A stretch of 64,000 bases of DNA from an uncultured Gemmatimonadota bacterium (GCA_902826615.1 CADEFN010000002.1:796911-860910); one strand, 5' to 3'. Shown: positions 16,589 through 27,108, counted from the stretch's first letter. A program made the numbers and translations. Notes: generated by a model not told the origin, from the sequence alone.

Positions 16589-19575
16589 CGGGCCGTTACC
16601 TCCAGCAGCAGTCCTTTGCCGCCAGGAACGATGACCGGTGCATTCGGTGCAACCGTGGCGGCGTCCTGACACCCCTCGATCGCCGGCGCCACAATGCGCG
16701 CGCCTGCCGGGCCGAAGCCGAGTGTGCGCCAGTTGATGGTGAGCCGCACGGTGCGTGGCTCGGCACTCCAGTTACCAAGAGCAATCATGGCCTTTCCATT
16801 CTTGCGGTAGGTCGTCGCGAGTACGAGAGAGTCTCCAGTCGAAACGGGCGCATCTGGTGTCCACCAGCCCGACATACGCGTGCCTTGCATGCCGAACGTG
16901 TCCCATTGCTTCCAGAGTGGCGACGGATCACCAGACCAGGGCATGCGGTTGGTCATGCCGAAGGTCATGCCACGCCATGGATTCCCACCCTTCTCCAGCA
17001 TTTCGCCCATGAGCCCGAACGGAATACCGGACAACTCCACCAGCCAGTAGTCGGGTGCGGCGTTGTAGTCGAAGTACTCACCAAACCAGAGCCGGTTGAT
17101 GAAGGGAAAGTGTTCGAGGTAGAGATTGGCGCTCGAGGCAAAGCCATCGCGCACGTTGTACTGGTTGGCGCTGTGCAGATCAATCAGCGCGCCCCGGTTC
17201 CCCTGGTCGAGCACCCGCCGCACGCGCTTCATGGTGGTCCGATCGAAGGCCACGTCGTCGATGTAGAGCCCGTCGATGCCGACATGCTTGACGAGCCAGT
17301 TGAGTCCCTCGACATAGAAGTTGTGCCATCGCGAGACGCCGCTGGTGACCAGGGCTGCGTCCCGGATGTCGGGCACATGCCAGGCGGAGATATATCCATC
17401 TTCCGCATGTTCACGCAGCCACGCACCTCCGCCACCCGGCCCATCGGCCAGCACCTCGTTGCCTAACGATCTCAGGGCCCACAACTCCGGCGCATGGTTG
17501 GTGATCTCGCGAACGGTGTAGTAGATCTTGACCTTCATCTGACGGGCATGTGCCGAGTCGATGTAGGCCTTCATCTTCGCCGGTTCGAGGAAGGGGTAGT
17601 TGATCCACGGATTCACGGCATTGGCGTGATGCACATTCACCGTATTGGCGCCGCGCCTGGCAATCGAGTCTACCGGCACGAAGGCATGAAAGAATCGCGT
17701 CGCCCACTGGGCGTCGGTGTCAATCGGTTTGAACGGCGTAAGCGCCAGCCGGAAGTCGAAGCGCAGCGAGTCGCCCGGTTCCAGCTGGTGGGCCCCGGAG
17801 AAACAGGAGAGCGTGACAGCGGTCGCCGTCGCCGCGCCGATATCACAACCGCCCTTGCCACCATTCCCCCACGACCGCGGGAGCACCAGCGGTTTGGACA
17901 GATAGAAGTTGGTGTTGAGCGGGCGGACATAGTGCTCATCCTTGAGTGTGAGCTGCAATCCGGCATTGACGTCGCCCAGCCAGACCGCGTCCTGATTTTT
18001 CTGCGCCGCGTCCCACACCCACCGGAACTCCGCGGGGCGATAGCCTCCCTTCTGGCCGAGCCCCATCATGTAACGCGCCGCCGCAGGCTGCAGCGGCAGC
18101 TCGAGCCGGACATCGCCTAACGCGGTGCGTTCCGACGCACGCAGTGTCACCTGGAACTCGGTGGTCCCCTCGAACTCCATGCGTGCGCCGAGCGTCATGG
18201 AGACGGGTCCCGCCGTGCGACGGGACTCCCATGACACACCGCCAGCCGAACGCGCGGTGACACGGGCCGGTGCGCCCGCGAAGACGAGCGCTTTGCCATC
18301 AGCATTGCGCACCTCGAGTTTTGCGGGAGAGGCGAGCACCTCCCTTCCGGTCGTGCCGATGGAGGCAACCGTCGGCGCAAAGTACGACGTCACACGAGCC
18401 GGAAGCCCGTCCGCGCCAAAACTCAGGGAGCGGCCGAGCACACCGATGGTATTGCCTTGCACCGTCATGGGCGTGAAGGGTGCCACAACGTCGTCGTTGG
18501 CGGCGAGCTGAGAGTTGAGCCAGCGCAACCGCGTGAGCTCCTCCGGGACATCATCGCCGCGATTGACCGCCAGCGCCGAATCCACCGTCAGCGCGACACG
18601 AATACTGCGCGGCCGCACGCCGCGCGCCGAGACGGTCACATCACCTTCGTACACCCCCGGCGCAACGGTGCTGTCGACATCGATGCCTAACCAGAGTGCC
18701 TGCACGCCACCACGTGGCACCGACAGCGTCCGGTTGAACGCACGACCCGACCAGTCGATGCCCGATGTGTTGAAGCAGGTAAGCGCCGACGCCGGAATCT
18801 CGCGTCCATTGCGACCGCTCAGCGCCCCCAATGTCACCTGGACTGAGTCGAGCGCGGCACGATGCGCCCACACACCGATCTGGAATGTGTAGTACTCCCC
18901 GCGGTGCGCCGAACCCCGGTGTGCGCCGAAGGCCCCACCCTTCGCCCAGCGATCGGGAATGTCCTTGGTCATCCGGATGGGGTACGCGCGGCTCTCGGGA
19001 AAGAGGAAGTATTCGGCCCATGCGTACCGCTGCCGCAATGCGTCCAACTCGGTCTTGCTGGCAATGCGTTCCATCGGCGTGAACGAGGAGAAAGCATCCA
19101 CCGACTCGAAGCGATCCACCTTCGCCTGCGGGAGCTGCCGGTACCCGCGGAAGCGGGCATTCTCCAGGGTGAGCGCATTGCGTAGCAGCCACTGGCGATC
19201 CGGGGTATCGTCCGGCGGACGCCACGTGAGCTTTGGATAGTTTGACTTGAAGGTGCCGGTATATGGGAGATAGTAGACGTGATAGACACCGGGCACCGTT
19301 GGCGGCTGAAAGACCACCTCGCCGTACTCGCGGGTGATCTCCATACGAGCCACATTGCGGACCCGGCGCCCGGTGCGGGCGTCCATCACCACGATCTGCA
19401 CGTCGCCCGGGTTGGGGTCTCGGCGCCGCCATTCGATGTGGGCGAAGACCGCCTCCGCCGGGGCGCTGACCGTCACCACCGCGCGGTGGTTGCCGAGCGA
19501 ATCGGCCTCCCAGCGAGGAGACTGCGCCAGCGCGGCGACGGGGGAAATCAGCAGGAAGAGGAGTCGAAGACGCAT
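16585..19575 (-). CDS. Large secreted glycoside hydrolase-like protein (GH123 / DUF6067 type)
   Basis: From ATG 19575 the product is 996 residues with a Sec signal (MRLRLLFLLISPVAALAQ). An N-terminal beta-sandwich region is followed by a TIM-barrel-like catalytic part and a C-terminal beta domain. The barrel carries VHHANAVNPWINYPFLEP, KIYYTVREITNHAPELW and, near residue 770, VGIDGLYIDDVAFDRTTMKR, whose paired Asp residues resemble a carboxylate active site; MGEMLEKGGNPWRGMTFGM follows. This pattern fits DUF6067/GH123-like enzymes, some of which act on N-acetylgalactosaminides, but activity here is inferred. It is the first gene of an operon with the VOC protein. It contains three CGTTAGGC-type Leu-Gly sites. 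Confidence 0.7.
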   Translation of the reverse strand: MRLRLLFLLISPVAALAQSPRWEADSLGNHRAVVTVSAPAEAVFAHIEWRRRDPNPGDVQIVVMDARTGRRVRNVARMEITREYGEVVFQPPTVPGVYHVYYLPYTGTFKSNYPKLTWRPPDDTPDRQWLLRNALTLENARFRGYRQLPQAKVDRFESVDAFSSFTPMERIASKTELDALRQRYAWAEYFLFPESRAYPIRMTKDIPDRWAKGGAFGAHRGSAHRGEYYTFQIGVWAHRAALDSVQVTLGALSGRNGREIPASALTCFNTSGIDWSGRAFNRTLSVPRGGVQALWLGIDVDSTVAPGVYEGDVTVSARGVRPRSIRVALTVDSALAVNRGDDVPEELTRLRWLNSQLAANDDVVAPFTPMTVQGNTIGVLGRSLSFGADGLPARVTSYFAPTVASIGTTGREVLASPAKLEVRNADGKALVFAGAPARVTARSAGGVSWESRRTAGPVSMTLGARMEFEGTTEFQVTLRASERTALGDVRLELPLQPAAARYMMGLGQKGGYRPAEFRWVWDAAQKNQDAVWLGDVNAGLQLTLKDEHYVRPLNTNFYLSKPLVLPRSWGNGGKGGCDIGAATATAVTLSCFSGAHQLEPGDSLRFDFRLALTPFKPIDTDAQWATRFFHAFVPVDSIARRGANTVNVHHANAVNPWINYPFLEPAKMKAYIDSAHARQMKVKIYYTVREITNHAPELWALRSLGNEVLADGPGGGGAWLREHAEDGYISAWHVPDIRDAALVTSGVSRWHNFYVEGLNWLVKHVGIDGLYIDDVAFDRTTMKRVRRVLDQGNRGALIDLHSANQYNVRDGFASSANLYLEHFPFINRLWFGEYFDYNAAPDYWLVELSGIPFGLMGEMLEKGGNPWRGMTFGMTNRMPWSGDPSPLWKQWDTFGMQGTRMSGWWTPDAPVSTGDSLVLATTYRKNGKAMIALGNWSAEPRTVRLTINWRTLGFGPAGARIVAPAIEGCQDAATVAPNAPVIVPGGKGLLLEVTAR

Positions 19576-19779
19576 TCCTGAAGATGGAGAGCGGCCACCA
19601 GATTTGGAAATCCGACGCGCAGCCCGCATCACCCGAGAGAGCTCAATCCGTCAGCACCCCCAGCCTGCTCCCCGAGGGCCCGCAATGCGAAGAGACATCT
19701 GGTGCAGAGTGTCGCCACGCCGTAGCCTCTCGCCATTGCCCGGGTGACCTACGCCCTTCACCGCACGACCTCAGCCGAC

Positions 19780-21297
19780 ATGCGCCGCCCATACCGTCCT
19801 GCCCTCGTAATTGGAGTTTGCCTCAGCGCCTGTACGGGCGCGGGCTCATCGGGCCGAACTGCCGTCGACCTCCTGATCACCGGCGGGACGGTGATCACCA
19901 TGGACGCGCAGCGCCGAGTCCTGGAGGACGCCGCGGTCGCCGTGGCCGGTGATTCGATCATCGCTATCGGCCCGTCCGCCGAGTTGTCGGCGCAATACGA
20001 GGGGCGCGAGGTGATTGACGCCAAGCGTCACATCGTGATGCCGGGCCTGATCGACGGGCATGGGCATGCAGGTCATGGTTTGGTCAAGTCACTGGGCATG
20101 GACACCGGCGAGTGGTACCCGGCTACCGAGGCGATCTACTCCCTGGGTTCGACGGTGGATTTCTGGCGCGCCGAAGCCCTCCTCACGGGCACGGAACGTG
20201 TGCGCTTCGGTGTGACGACCGCCCTCTCGTTTCTGGGTGGCGGTGATATGGTGATGCGCACCGACAGTGCCAAGTATGGCGATGCGTACATGCAGGCGAT
20301 CGATAGTGTGGGCCTGCGATTTTTCCTTGCCGTGGGTCCCAGGCGCCCACCCTTCCCCAAGGTGTTTGCGCAGTGGACGGGCGACTCCTCGCGCCGGGTC
20401 GACATTTCGTTCGACCAGCAGCTGCGAGTGTCGGAGGCGCTGATAGACAAATGGAATGGAGCAGGCAAGGGGCGTCTGCATATTGCCATGGCCTTCCCCA
20501 CCCACCATCCTGAAGAAGGAACGCTGAGCGACTCGGCGATGTCGGAGCTGGTGGCGCAGGCGCGTGCCACTCGCGCGCTTTCCAGGAAGCATAAGCTGCT
20601 CTTCACACAGGACGGTCACTCGAAAGGGAGTGTGAAGTTTGCCCATGAAGTGTTTGACATCCTCGGCCCTGATGCACTGTTGTCACATGCGACGGGGATG
20701 ACCGACGAGGAAGTCGCGATTGTCGCAAAGACCGGCACAAGGATCGTGCACAATCCCAGCGCCAACGCGGCCATTCGCGAGCGCTTCACGCTGACCGAGT
20801 TGCTCGATGCCGGTGCGACGGTGATGCTCGGCTCTGACGGTGTAGGCCCCGACCGGAGCTACGACATGTTCCGGCACATCTTTCAAGCCATGCGATACCA
20901 TCGCGCGTACTTTCGTGATACCAAAGTGCTGCCTGCCGGGAAGGCGCTGGAGATGGTCACCATCGACGCCGCCCGTGCGCTCGGGCTGGAGAAGGAGATC
21001 GGGTCGCTCGAAACCGGGAAGAAGGCGGACATCATATTGATTGACGCGAGCCGACCACACATGGCGCCGATGCATATGCCGCTGTATCGCGTGGCGTACT
21101 TTGCCAATGGCAATGACGTGAGCACGGTGGTGGTGAATGGGCGAGTGCTCATGCGTGACCGGAAGGTGCTGACCGTGAACGAGACGGAGGTTGTGGACTT
21201 TGCCCAGCGTGAAGCTGACGCTGCCATCCGGCGCACCGGCCTCGAAAAGCTCATGCGCACCCCCGAAGGATTCTGGGGCCGGAGCCGCTTTCCCTGA
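19780..21297 (+). CDS. Lipoprotein amidohydrolase (metal-dependent hydrolase)
   Basis: ATG 19780 gives 505 residues with a lipoprotein signal (VIGVCLSACTG). The amidohydrolase fold is evident: an N-terminal beta domain (DLLITGGTVITMDAQRRVLE), the first metal motif in VMPGLIDGHGHAGHG, HATGMTDEEV, HNPSANAAIRERF, the final metal Asp in VMLGSDGVGPDRSYD and the C-terminal GSLETGKKADIILIDASRP. The closest known groups are TRZ/ATZ-type deaminases and chlorohydrolases, but these are usually cytoplasmic; an anchored extracytoplasmic form suggests a scavenging role. A GTG 12 codons upstream (19744) is an alternative start. Confidence 0.85.
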   Translation: MRRPYRPALVIGVCLSACTGAGSSGRTAVDLLITGGTVITMDAQRRVLEDAAVAVAGDSIIAIGPSAELSAQYEGREVIDAKRHIVMPGLIDGHGHAGHGLVKSLGMDTGEWYPATEAIYSLGSTVDFWRAEALLTGTERVRFGVTTALSFLGGGDMVMRTDSAKYGDAYMQAIDSVGLRFFLAVGPRRPPFPKVFAQWTGDSSRRVDISFDQQLRVSEALIDKWNGAGKGRLHIAMAFPTHHPEEGTLSDSAMSELVAQARATRALSRKHKLLFTQDGHSKGSVKFAHEVFDILGPDALLSHATGMTDEEVAIVAKTGTRIVHNPSANAAIRERFTLTELLDAGATVMLGSDGVGPDRSYDMFRHIFQAMRYHRAYFRDTKVLPAGKALEMVTIDAARALGLEKEIGSLETGKKADIILIDASRPHMAPMHMPLYRVAYFANGNDVSTVVVNGRVLMRDRKVLTVNETEVVDFAQREADAAIRRTGLEKLMRTPEGFWGRSRFP

Positions 21298-21357
21298 CCT
21301 GCAGACTCGACGCCTCCCCGCAGTTGTGCTCCTGACGTCCCCACGATCCACCACGCC

Positions 21358-22479
21358 ATGACCATCGTTCTCAATCGTCGGCCGGGCCCAACCCCGATCG
21401 ACCGTGCTCCGACTTCCGGAGCCTTGTCGTTCCACCGCACTCTCCCCGGCTACGCACCCACACCGCTGGTGGAGCTTGGCGAGGTGGCTGCAGACCATGG
21501 TTGGGCTCGCGTGGCGATCAAGAACGAGCAGCGGCGCTTCGGGCTCCCCGCATACAAGGTGCTCGGCGGTTCGTGGGCCCTGCACGAGGCGATTCGCCGC
21601 CAGCTCGGCAAGGCCGAGGGCGTGGTGATTCCTTTTGCTGAGCTGCGTGAGGCCGCCCGTGGGCTGGGCCCCGTGACGCTCACCACGGCCACCGATGGCA
21701 ACCATGGGCGCGGCATCGCTTTCATGGCGCAGCACCTCGGTTTTGAGTGTGTGATCTTCATTCCGCGCGACATGGTGGCTGAACGTGAGGCGGCGATTGC
21801 CGGCCATGGGGCCCGCGTCGTGCGTGTTGGTGGTGGGTACGAGGAGGCAGTGCAGCGGGCGATGGCCCTCGCCAGGGAATCCGGCGCCTGGTTGTGCGCG
21901 GACACTGCGGGCGAGGACCCCTCGGCGCCCGATCATCGCTTTGCACATGTTGTGCAGGCCGGGTATCACACGCTGTTCGCCGAAATGATCGAGCAAGCGG
22001 GGCGCGCACCCGATCTGCTGGTGGTGCAAGCTGGAGTTGGAGCGCTCACCGCCAGCGCCATCGAGTTTTTTGCCATCAACGGACATGGCACGTTGGTGGT
22101 GACGGCTGAACCTGTGGGCTCGGCCTGTGTGCAGGCATCGATTGCTGCGGGGCAGCCGACCGCCGTCGAGGACTCCTTCAGTGTGATGGCCGGGTTGCGG
22201 TCGGAGCACATCTCACTGGCGGCGTGGCCCCTGATGAAGGACGGCGTTCGCGCCGCCGTTGCGGTGGACGATGCCGAAGCGATCGCGGCAATCCGGCTGC
22301 TGTCGCGCTACGGTGTGGAGGCGGGTGAGTCCGGCGCGGCGGGACTGGCAGGACTGCTGCAATTGTCCCGGGATGCCATAACTCGTCAGACTCTCGGTCT
22401 TTCGCGTGACAGTGTTGCCATGGTCATCAACACCGAGGGAGCCACGGACCGCGAGGCGTACGCGAGGTATCTCGGCTGA
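21358..22479 (+). CDS. Diaminopropionate ammonia-lyase-like PLP enzyme
   Basis: The 373-residue product has the fold-type II PLP signature NEQRRFGLPAYKVLGGSWA (PLP lysine Lys67), the substrate/phosphate loop TATDGNHGRGIAF, VVQAGVGALTASAI and a C-terminal GESGAAGLAGL segment. The RFGLxAxKVLGG form is typical of diaminopropionate ammonia-lyase (YgeX/DpaL), which converts 2,3-diaminopropionate to pyruvate and ammonia in the cytoplasm; the length is near the family's 390-400. The gene lies 60 bases after the amidohydrolase and may be co-transcribed. A related threonine- or serine-dehydratase activity cannot be excluded. Confidence 0.8.
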   Translation: MTIVLNRRPGPTPIDRAPTSGALSFHRTLPGYAPTPLVELGEVAADHGWARVAIKNEQRRFGLPAYKVLGGSWALHEAIRRQLGKAEGVVIPFAELREAARGLGPVTLTTATDGNHGRGIAFMAQHLGFECVIFIPRDMVAEREAAIAGHGARVVRVGGGYEEAVQRAMALARESGAWLCADTAGEDPSAPDHRFAHVVQAGYHTLFAEMIEQAGRAPDLLVVQAGVGALTASAIEFFAINGHGTLVVTAEPVGSACVQASIAAGQPTAVEDSFSVMAGLRSEHISLAAWPLMKDGVRAAVAVDDAEAIAAIRLLSRYGVEAGESGAAGLAGLLQLSRDAITRQTLGLSRDSVAMVINTEGATDREAYARYLG

Positions 22480-22515
22480 GTCCGGGAGCCCAGTCGGACT
22501 GATCAGCGGCCGCCC

Positions 22516-22544
22516 GTCGGCCCCGCATTCGGGGACCGGCCGAC
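22516..22544 (+). terminator. Hairpin between the ammonia-lyase and Asp-box genes
   Basis: GTCGGCC (22516-22522) pairs with GGCCGAC (22538-22544), with further CCCCG/CGGGG pairing inside around a short loop. There is no U-tract, so it may be a weak terminator or a transcript-end structure. Confidence 0.35.
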
Positions 22545-22644
22545 ACCCTGCGCCCGCGCCGCGTCGCCGTAGATTCCCCAGTCGCAAAGGGACAAGCAGG
22601 AATCCCGCCGGCGCAACGACTCCAACATCTGACCATCAGCATCC

Positions 22645-25600
22645 GTGACACCCAGTTCCCAGGCGCCTCACCGCACGCCGCGTGCTCGCGTTGTCCCAAG
22701 TGCCCTCGTCGCCCTCGTCGCCCTCGCCCCTTCCCTTGGCGCCCAGAGCAGACCACGCCCGGCCGCTCCAGTGGCAGCGCCACCCTACTCCGCTGCCGTT
22801 TACACCTCCCCAGCGGCAACCCGTTCGGCCTTCAAAGGGCTCCGCTGGCGTAACGTGGGTCCCCTTCGCGGCGGACGAACCGATGCGGTGGCCGGTGACC
22901 CCTCGCGTCAGTTCACGTTTTATCAGGGCTCGGTGAACGGTGGGGTCTGGAAGACCATGAACGGGGGACAAACATGGGCCAACATCACCGATGACAAGAG
23001 TGACATCTCGTCGGTTGGTGCGATTGCCGTGGCCCCGTCCGACCCCAACGTCATTTATGTCGGCACGGGGGAGTCGCAGCTCCGCGAGGATCTCACCTTC
23101 GGCACCGGGATGTATCGCTCCACCGATGCCGGCGAGAGCTGGCAGCATCTCGGGCTGACCGATACCCACCAGATCACCGATGTCGTGATCGATCCGCGTG
23201 ACCCTGATCGTGTGTTTGTCTCGGCGATCGGGCATGCCTTTGGACCTAACGCTGAACGTGGGGTCTTTCGCACCACCGACGGCGGCAAGTCGTGGAAGAA
23301 GGTGCTGTTTGTCGACGACTCCACGGGTGCCCAGGACCTCTCCATGGATCCGTCGAACCCGCGGGTGGTGTACGCGGCGTTCTACAAGTTCCAGCGCACG
23401 CCGTGGTCCATGGAAGCTGGCGGTGGCCGCAGCGGACTCTGGAAAACCGCTGACGGGGGCGACACCTGGACCGAACTCACCTTCAACGAAGGCATTCCGC
23501 GCACACCGTTAGGCAAGATCGGCGTCGATGTCTCCCCAGCCAACCCGCGTCGCGTGTACGCGAGCATCGAAGCCCCTGATTCGTCCGGCGGCATTTTCCG
23601 CTCCGACGATGCCGGCAAGAGCTGGCAGCGCATGAACACCGACCCGCGTTTCTGGGTGCGCGCCTGGTACTACAGCGCCGTCACCGCCGATCCGGTCGAT
23701 GAGAACACGGTGTACGTGATGAACCTGCAGGTCATGCGCTCGGTGGACGGGGGCCGCACCTTCAGTGTGGTGCGGGTGCCGCACGGGGATACCCACATCA
23801 TGTGGATCGACCCCAAAGACAACAAGCGCATGATCAACGGCAACGACGGCGGGGCGCAGATCTCATTCGATCGTGGCGTAACCTGGTCGACGGCGTACAA
23901 CCAGCCGACCGCGCAGTTCTACCATGTGACCACCGACAATCAGTGGCCGTATCGCATCTACGGTGCGCAGCAGGATAACTCCGCCGTGTCGGTCTTGAGC
24001 CGCTCGGACGATGGAGTGATCGGCGAACGGGATTACTACAGTGTGGCCGGCTGCGAAAATGCGACGGTGGCCGTGGACCCGCGCGACCCGATGGTGACGT
24101 ACGGCGGATGTTACATGGGATCGTTCTCGCGGTATGACCACCGCACGCGTCAGGACCGCGACATTTCGGTGGGCCTGCGCAACTACGATGGCTGGGGCGC
24201 CAAGGATGTGCCGCATCGTTTTCAGTGGACCTTCCCGGTGCTGATTTCACCCCACGACCCGAAGACGTTGTACGTGACGTCGCAGCATGTCTGGCGATCC
24301 ACCACGGAGGGCGCGAGCTGGGAACGGATTTCTCCCGACCTTACCACGGCCGACCCCAAAACGCTGCAGCGTACGGGCGGACCCATTCATGGTGAAATGA
24401 CGGGCGCCGAGTGGTACGCGACGATCTATGCCTTTGTGGAGTCCACCCGCCAGAAGGGGGTGTTGTGGGCGGGGTCCGACGACGGCAAGGTGCATGTCTC
24501 GCGTGACAACGGCGTCACCTGGCAGGATGTCACCCCAACCGGCTACGGAAAGTTTACGCGCACGTCGCACATCGACGCCTCGCCACACGACCCGGCCGTC
24601 GCGTACATCGCGGCCAACCGCTACCAGCAGGACGACTTCACGCCCTACCTGTGGAAGACAGCCGACTACGGGAGGACGTGGACCCTGATCACACGAGGCC
24701 TGCCAGGCAACGCCTATTCACGGGTGGTCCGGGAAGATCCCAAACGCCGCGGGTTGCTCTACTCGGGCTCGGAACTCGGGGTGCATGTGTCATTCGACGA
24801 TGGCGCGAACTGGGAGCCGTTGCAGCTGAATCTTCCGCGGGTTTCCGTGCGCGATCTCAAGGTGCACGAGAACGACCTGATTGCCGCCACACATGGGCGT
24901 GCCTTCTGGGTCATCGACGACCTCTCCCCACTGCGACAGCTCGGGGACAGCGTCACCTCGCGTGCGACACATCTCTTTCAGCCGGCAACCGCCATCCGCT
25001 GGCGCGGGGGGCCGCGCCCCGGCATCAACACCGCGGGGTCCAACCCGCATGGTGGCGCATACATCGACTACTGGTTTCGCGAGAAGCCGACCGGCGAGGT
25101 TAAAGTCGAGTTCGTCGATGGCAGCGGACGTGTGGTGCGATCCTTCACCAGCACCGCACGCAAGGCCGACAGCGTCAAGACGGCGGCTGACTCGCTCGCG
25201 AAGAAGGCCGACATCGCCCGCGCTGATTCACTGGCCTACATGCCCGGAACAGAACAGGTGCCGGCGCGCGCGGGGAGCAATCGGTTTGTCTGGAACCTGC
25301 AGTGGGATGACGCGAAGAAACTCGCCAACACGGTGATCGACGAAGGACACCTCGGTGGCCCGATGGTGCCGCCCGGCACTTACACCGTGCGATTGCTGAC
25401 AGGCAAAGACACACTCGCCCGTCAATTCGCCGTGATTGCCGACCCGCGGATCAAGACCACCACGGCGGAACTCACCGAGCAGTACACGGCCGCGCTCCGT
25501 GTGCGGGACCGGATCAACGAGATTGTCGAGAACACACAGCGCACCGAGGACGTGCAGGCACAACTCAGCGCGCGTTCGGCCATGGCGAAGGATCAGGCAT

Positions 25601-25941
25601 ACGCCAAACGTGTGGACTCCCTGACGAAGTCCGTGCGGGGCAAGTTCGAGGACGTACGCGCCGAGTTGTACGAGATCGGCTGCCACGTGGACCAGTGCAC
25701 TCTCGACATGCCGGTGAAGCTGTACAACTGGTTCATCACCCTCAACGCGCAGGTCCAAACGGGTGACTACGCACCCACCAAGCAGCACGGGGAGATCTAT
25801 TCCGAGCTGAACGGCAAACTCCAGACGCAACTGCGCAAACTCGAGTCGCTGGAGCAGAATGAGCTGGCGCAGCTCAACAAAGTGCTGCAGGAGCTCGGGC
25901 TTCCGCCGGTGTTCGCGCCGCCCCGCAAGCCGGTCAGCTGA
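22645..25941 (+). CDS. Secreted Asp-box (BNR/sortilin-like) beta-propeller protein
   Basis: The 1098-residue product starts at GTG 22645 and has a Sec signal ending PSLGAQ. At least ten Asp-box repeats of the type S-x-D-x-G-x-T-W are visible (KTMNGGQTW, RSTDAGESW, RTTDGGKSW, KTADGGDTW, RSDDAGKSW, RSVDGGRTF, VSRDNGVTW, KTADYGRTW, VSFDDGANW), giving two linked propellers as in VPS10/sortilin and the proteins usually annotated 'glycosyl hydrolase'. The last 300 residues carry a beta domain and a helical tail. No catalytic acid could be assigned, so binding is as likely as hydrolysis. The MFS gene begins 3 bases after the stop, so the two share an operon. Confidence 0.85.
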   Translation: MTPSSQAPHRTPRARVVPSALVALVALAPSLGAQSRPRPAAPVAAPPYSAAVYTSPAATRSAFKGLRWRNVGPLRGGRTDAVAGDPSRQFTFYQGSVNGGVWKTMNGGQTWANITDDKSDISSVGAIAVAPSDPNVIYVGTGESQLREDLTFGTGMYRSTDAGESWQHLGLTDTHQITDVVIDPRDPDRVFVSAIGHAFGPNAERGVFRTTDGGKSWKKVLFVDDSTGAQDLSMDPSNPRVVYAAFYKFQRTPWSMEAGGGRSGLWKTADGGDTWTELTFNEGIPRTPLGKIGVDVSPANPRRVYASIEAPDSSGGIFRSDDAGKSWQRMNTDPRFWVRAWYYSAVTADPVDENTVYVMNLQVMRSVDGGRTFSVVRVPHGDTHIMWIDPKDNKRMINGNDGGAQISFDRGVTWSTAYNQPTAQFYHVTTDNQWPYRIYGAQQDNSAVSVLSRSDDGVIGERDYYSVAGCENATVAVDPRDPMVTYGGCYMGSFSRYDHRTRQDRDISVGLRNYDGWGAKDVPHRFQWTFPVLISPHDPKTLYVTSQHVWRSTTEGASWERISPDLTTADPKTLQRTGGPIHGEMTGAEWYATIYAFVESTRQKGVLWAGSDDGKVHVSRDNGVTWQDVTPTGYGKFTRTSHIDASPHDPAVAYIAANRYQQDDFTPYLWKTADYGRTWTLITRGLPGNAYSRVVREDPKRRGLLYSGSELGVHVSFDDGANWEPLQLNLPRVSVRDLKVHENDLIAATHGRAFWVIDDLSPLRQLGDSVTSRATHLFQPATAIRWRGGPRPGINTAGSNPHGGAYIDYWFREKPTGEVKVEFVDGSGRVVRSFTSTARKADSVKTAADSLAKKADIARADSLAYMPGTEQVPARAGSNRFVWNLQWDDAKKLANTVIDEGHLGGPMVPPGTYTVRLLTGKDTLARQFAVIADPRIKTTTAELTEQYTAALRVRDRINEIVENTQRTEDVQAQLSARSAMAKDQAYAKRVDSLTKSVRGKFEDVRAELYEIGCHVDQCTLDMPVKLYNWFITLNAQVQTGDYAPTKQHGEIYSELNGKLQTQLRKLESLEQNELAQLNKVLQELGLPPVFAPPRKPVS

Positions 25942-25944
25942 GTC

Positions 25945-27108
25945 GTGCTGCCACTTTTTCTCATCGTCTTCCTGGATCTGGTGGGCTTCGGGATGATCAT
26001 CCCGGTGCTCCCCTTTTATGCCGAACGGCTCGGGATCGCGGCGGCACTCGTCCCGGTGTACTTCGGGCTCTACTCGTTAGGGCAGCTCTTTGGCGCCCCC
26101 CTGTGGGGCGCCGCCAGCGATCGGGTGGGGCGTCGGCCGATCCTGCTGGCCACACTGGCCGCCAACGTGGCGGCCAACATGTTGCTCGCCATCGCGGGCA
26201 CCGGGTGGCTGCTCGGTCTCTCCCGGCTCGTGAGCGGCCTGGCGGCCGGCAACATCTCCACCGCATACGCCTACGTCACTGACATCACGGACGATCACTC
26301 ACGCCCACGTGCCCTTGGTCTCCTCAGCGCGGCGTTTGGGCTGGGGTTCGTGATCGGACCGGCGTTAGGCGGCCTGCTGGCTGGTGGGGGCGATGAGGGT
26401 AACAACATCGCGCGAGTGGCCCATGCCGCGGCGGTCATGTCCGCGATTGCCTTCGTGGCCACCGCGGCCATCCTCAAGGAAAGTCATGGCCCCGAACACC
26501 GGGCCATCGCCAAGGCGCGTCCCGAGCGCGCCAAGTGGGGCGAAATTGTCACCCGGCCGGCGCTGCGCGATCTGATGGTGCTCACCCTCGTGGTGGTGGG
26601 TGCCGTCGCCATGCTGCAAAGCACCTTCTCGGTGTGGGGCGCCGAGTCCCTCGGCCTCAGCCCGCGTACGCTGGGCGTACTCTTTGGATACCTCGGCGTG
26701 TTGTCGGTGACGGTTCAGGGAGGACTCATCGGGCCGCTCACACGGCAGTATGGCGCGGAGCGGCTGACCCGATGGGGCATTGTGCTCCTGGCCATTTCGC
26801 TGGCTGTGACACCCCTGGCTTCGACGGTGGCGCAAACGCTCATCCCCATGGGGCTTTACGCCGTGGGCAGCGCGCTGTTTGTGCCAAGTGTCAGCACACT
26901 GGTGGCGACCAAAGCGGGGCCCGAGGAGCGGGGCGCGGTGTTAGGCACCTTTCAGGGGTTTTCGAGCCTTGGGCGGGTGATCGGGCCTTTTCTGGCGAGT
27001 ATTGTGGCGGGACCGCTGGGACTGCGCTCGCCCTTCTGGTTCGGGGCGGTGATCAGTCTTGGGGGGCTCTGGTTCCTGCAGCACGCAGGGCGGGTGCGGT
27101 CAAAGTAG
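25945..27108 (+). CDS. MFS transporter, TetA-like drug:H+ antiporter family
   Basis: The 387-residue product starts at GTG 25945 and is hydrophobic with about 12 membrane helices. The first helix (LPLFLIVFLDLVGFGMIIPV), the motif-A loop GAASDRVGRRPILLAT and the motif-C-like GFVIGPALGGLLAG match TetA/Bcr-type exporters. It would sit in the inner membrane and expel a small molecule in exchange for protons. Placement 3 bases after the Asp-box gene suggests co-transcription but gives no clear functional link. Confidence 0.88.
   Translation: MLPLFLIVFLDLVGFGMIIPVLPFYAERLGIAAALVPVYFGLYSLGQLFGAPLWGAASDRVGRRPILLATLAANVAANMLLAIAGTGWLLGLSRLVSGLAAGNISTAYAYVTDITDDHSRPRALGLLSAAFGLGFVIGPALGGLLAGGGDEGNNIARVAHAAAVMSAIAFVATAAILKESHGPEHRAIAKARPERAKWGEIVTRPALRDLMVLTLVVVGAVAMLQSTFSVWGAESLGLSPRTLGVLFGYLGVLSVTVQGGLIGPLTRQYGAERLTRWGIVLLAISLAVTPLASTVAQTLIPMGLYAVGSALFVPSVSTLVATKAGPEERGAVLGTFQGFSSLGRVIGPFLASIVAGPLGLRSPFWFGAVISLGGLWFLQHAGRVRSK

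Noticed and set aside
20683-22209. 508-codon minus-strand open frame across the amidohydrolase and ammonia-lyase genes
   Set aside because: It spans the antisense of two confident genes and the gap between them; composition (His, Arg, Gly) is that of a shadow frame.
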